Part shown: one piece after another, positions 61,845 to 64,000 of the stretch
Numbering within the stretch: position 1 is the stretch's first letter
Layout of the letters: each line of letters starts with the position of its first letter
Notes under the pieces: model-generated
The model's input: the letters and a program-made list of their open reading frames with translations, nothing else
What the model was told of the DNA's origin: nothing
The model's database searches: none
Program-made: the position numbers and the translations under genes
Assembly (NCBI RefSeq): GCF_035582795.1
Contig: NC_134373.1
Span: 26,444,501-26,508,500, forward strand
Length of the DNA: 64,000 nt
Direction: 5' to 3'
Origin: Mycteria americana
Lineage: Eukaryota > Chordata > Aves > Ciconiiformes > Ciconiidae

Positions 61845-64000
61845 CGTGCTGGTGGCTGCTGGGGAGGGAAGAGAGAGGGCAGCTGGGGGGAGCGGGGCTG
61901 GACCCCCCCGTGCCCAGGTCCCGCCGGGTGGGCTCCAGCCGTGCCCACGTGTGTGCAAGGTGCGTGTGTCCCTGCCCGTGTGCGAGTGCACCTGCGCCTG
62001 TCTCCTGCTAGGTCATTGCTTTCCGTAAGTGTTGAGTGGACCCCGCCGTGCTCATGAAATATTAATTTGCATTACCAGGAAGCCGGAGCTCGAAAGGTGT
62101 CGGAAGAAAACAGAAAAACTTGCAAGTGTGGCCGCCCCACAGCCCGGCAGGTACTGGAGCTCTGGTGCTCCCACATCACTGCTCCCAGGGGAGAAGCAGC
62201 CCTGGGAGCCAGGAAAAACTGCCCTGGGGGTGCCCGGGAGAGCCAAGAACAAGCCCCCACTGCCCGGGAAATGGCCCCAACCAGCAAATTTGGAAGTAAG
62301 GGAGAGCCTTACTTGCTGTAAGAGCAAGGACCCGCAGCTCCCCCAGTCCCTTCTCCCTGGGGAATGTCAGCACCCTGGGGCCACGACCGCACTGGCAGCC
62401 GTATGGGGAGCGCACTGTGACAAGTGGGACTATAAATACAACTGGACTGACAATAAGGCTTTGATTAGACTGTTAAGGCTTTAATTAGACTGACAAATCG
62501 CTGGATGTGCCTGTCACACAGCTGTTGGAGCTGGGCCCTCGAGGAGCAGATGCCGCAGCCAGTGGGCTGGGATTTGGGTGCAGGAGGGGACCCGGGGGTC
62601 CCTGGGGGTGAAGGGCTCTGTGCCGGGGTGCAGGGGTGGCAGCCATGCCCCAGGCCCCTGACTCAGCACAAGCACCGGCAGTGCAGGGCTGGGAATAGCC
62701 GGTGCTGTCAGCGTGCAGGCAGCTGCCAAGCCCGGCTGCCAGACCCTCGCAGGCTCAGGGGCTGGACGACAGCCGTCCCCTGCTCGGTGTGGGGACGGGC
62801 AGGGCAGATCCCCAGCACAGCACTGGCTGGGGCCGTGGCCCCGCTCCTGGGGGACACGCCAGGCATGGGGCTGGCAGTGGCCATTCGGCTGTCCCCAGGG
62901 CAAGCGGGGACTGCCTGTCCACACTCTTGGGGACCTCACGTGTTGCTGGAGACACGGAGCAGCTGGGGTGCCATCCCAGCTGCCTCCCAGCAGTGCCCAG
63001 AGCCAGGGCTGCACATTCCCAGCACCAGCCCTTCTTGCGGGGCTCAGACCGCAAGGACTCGCTGCAGTGCCTGCACGCTCCTGCCTCCTGGCAGCACCCA
63101 GCCTGGCGCAGCCGCTTTGCAGGGTCACAGCTCCAGGTGCCCACCTGCCCCATGTCCCCTGTGCTGCAGCAGGTGAGGGGACAGAGATGGGGACTTTTTT
63201 GGGAAGCCAGCGTGGAAGGAGAGGCACCAAGGCTGGAGGAGCAGAGAGAGATGCTGGCCTGGGACAGGGATGGGCTTGGTACCACCATAGTGTCTGTCCT
63301 CTCTGCACCCTGCCACGCATGTGTGCAAGGAGGCAGCGTGCAAGGGAGCTGCTTGCAGCCCCCAGGCCAATAACCGCGCTGAGATTTTGGAGCTAAACTG
63401 ATGTTCCCCAGCGCCAGCCCTTACGGGCTCCCGGCATGGCCCAAGCGTGCCCAGCCCTGCCCCAGCCATGGAGCTGTGCCTTCCCCGTGCACGCAGCAAA
63501 GAAGAGATGATCCCTTCCAGCGCAGGGAAGATCCTGTGAGCATGGACACAAGGACACGGCTGTTCGTCTCTCTCCAGCACACGAGCGATGCCCTGAGCCC
63601 AGTGCAGCCCAGCCCCGTGCAGCCCTCCTTGCCCCCGTCTAAGTTACAGCGTCGAGGGGAGCGTGACAGTAGCCAGGGGCTGGAGAAACCCAACCCAAGG
63701 GCTTCCCGCAGGGCTGCTGCCTCCTGCCAGGGACAGCCCCAGCTCCCCCCAGCACACGCTGAGCCACCGCAGCTTCTCTCCTGGAGGTGACAGTCCCCAA
63801 GTGGAGCTGGAGGGTCAGTGGGTGTGAGTGCTCCCCAGCAGTTCCAGCGTGGAGTCCCTCGGCAGAATTAAATGCCACCGTGGGGGTGGCTGTGCCGAAG
63901 CAGGGAGGGATGCCTCCCCCTGGACACCCCCCCACCCTCCTGCTGTCCCGGTGTGCACACACGCTGCCCGTGTCCCCGGGCTCTGCGCAGCCCCACTGCC
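61845..64000. other. PLCD4 5' flank; no gene supported
   Basis: This holds the probable untranslated first exon(s) and promoter of PLCD4, but I cannot place the first donor. Visible elements are an octamer-like ATTTGCAT at 62065–62072, TATAAATA near 62431, and a duplicated 20-bp element at 62455–62494. Open frames from 62.5 to 63.8 kb on both strands are GC-driven and have no recognisable motif. Confidence 0.45.
62455..62494 (+). repeat. Tandem 20-bp duplication with TAAT/GATTA cores
   Basis: AAGGCTTTGATTAGACTGTT is followed at once by AAGGCTTTAATTAGACTGAC, differing at three positions. The GATTA and AATTA cores resemble homeodomain sites. It is preceded by TATAAATA. Function is unknown. Confidence 0.75.

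Noticed and set aside
62514-63396. Overlapping ORFs of 220–268 codons on both strands upstream of PLCD4
   Set aside because: They overlap on both strands and in several frames, with GC-driven composition and no recognisable domain. No exon of the gene expected next to PLCD4 in mammals was seen.

Overview
This window is vertebrate nuclear DNA, most likely from a bird. All six protein-coding genes are intron-rich. They form the block TTLL4–STK36–RNF25–BCS1L–ZNF142–PLCD4, in the same order and relative orientation as I remember for human 2q35. Short introns, GC-rich promoter islands and remnants of CR1 (the main avian/reptilian LINE) point to a sauropsid. Species cannot be fixed from sequence alone. 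Exon models were built by hand from protein similarity I recognise plus splice signals. Reading phase closes exactly for STK36 (1354 aa), RNF25 (505 aa), BCS1L (419 aa), ZNF142 (2005 aa) and PLCD4 (753 aa). TTLL4 runs off the left edge.

Layout, left to right. 1–17.1 kb: TTLL4 on the minus strand (tubulin glutamylase, 3' part missing), with a 7 kb first intron and a CpG-island promoter at about 16.6–17.2 kb. 17.5–29.9 kb: STK36 (Fused kinase), minus strand, 26 coding exons. 29.9–30.5 kb: a CpG island between the head-to-head genes STK36 and RNF25, containing a perfect RFX X-box. 30.5–36.3 kb: RNF25 (RWD–RING E3 ligase), plus strand. 36.3–39.2 kb: non-coding, with an ancient MIR-like SINE. 39.2–43.9 kb: BCS1L (mitochondrial AAA ATPase), minus strand. 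About 43.5–44.2 kb: a second CpG island between BCS1L and ZNF142. 44.1–54.2 kb: ZNF142 (about 40 zinc fingers), plus strand. 54.5–61.9 kb: PLCD4 (phospholipase C delta-4), minus strand, tail-to-tail with ZNF142. 61.9–64 kb: PLCD4 5' flank with no gene I can support.

The genes do not form one pathway. STK36 and TTLL4 share a cilium theme: STK36 works at the axoneme and in Hedgehog signalling, and TTLL4 glutamylates tubulin. The X-box fits that theme. BCS1L matures respiratory complex III, RNF25 acts in ubiquitin signalling including at stalled ribosomes, PLCD4 hydrolyses PIP2, and ZNF142 is a nuclear zinc-finger protein.

The most notable signals are a U12-type AT–AC intron in PLCD4, a GC–AG intron in BCS1L, the X-box in the STK36/RNF25 promoter, a duplicated four-finger module in ZNF142, short upstream ORFs in BCS1L and ZNF142, a diverged ~60-bp tandem repeat in a TTLL4 intron, and an unexplained 362-codon open frame antisense to TTLL4. 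I found no CRISPR array, operon or prokaryotic-type system, and no clearly novel gene family.
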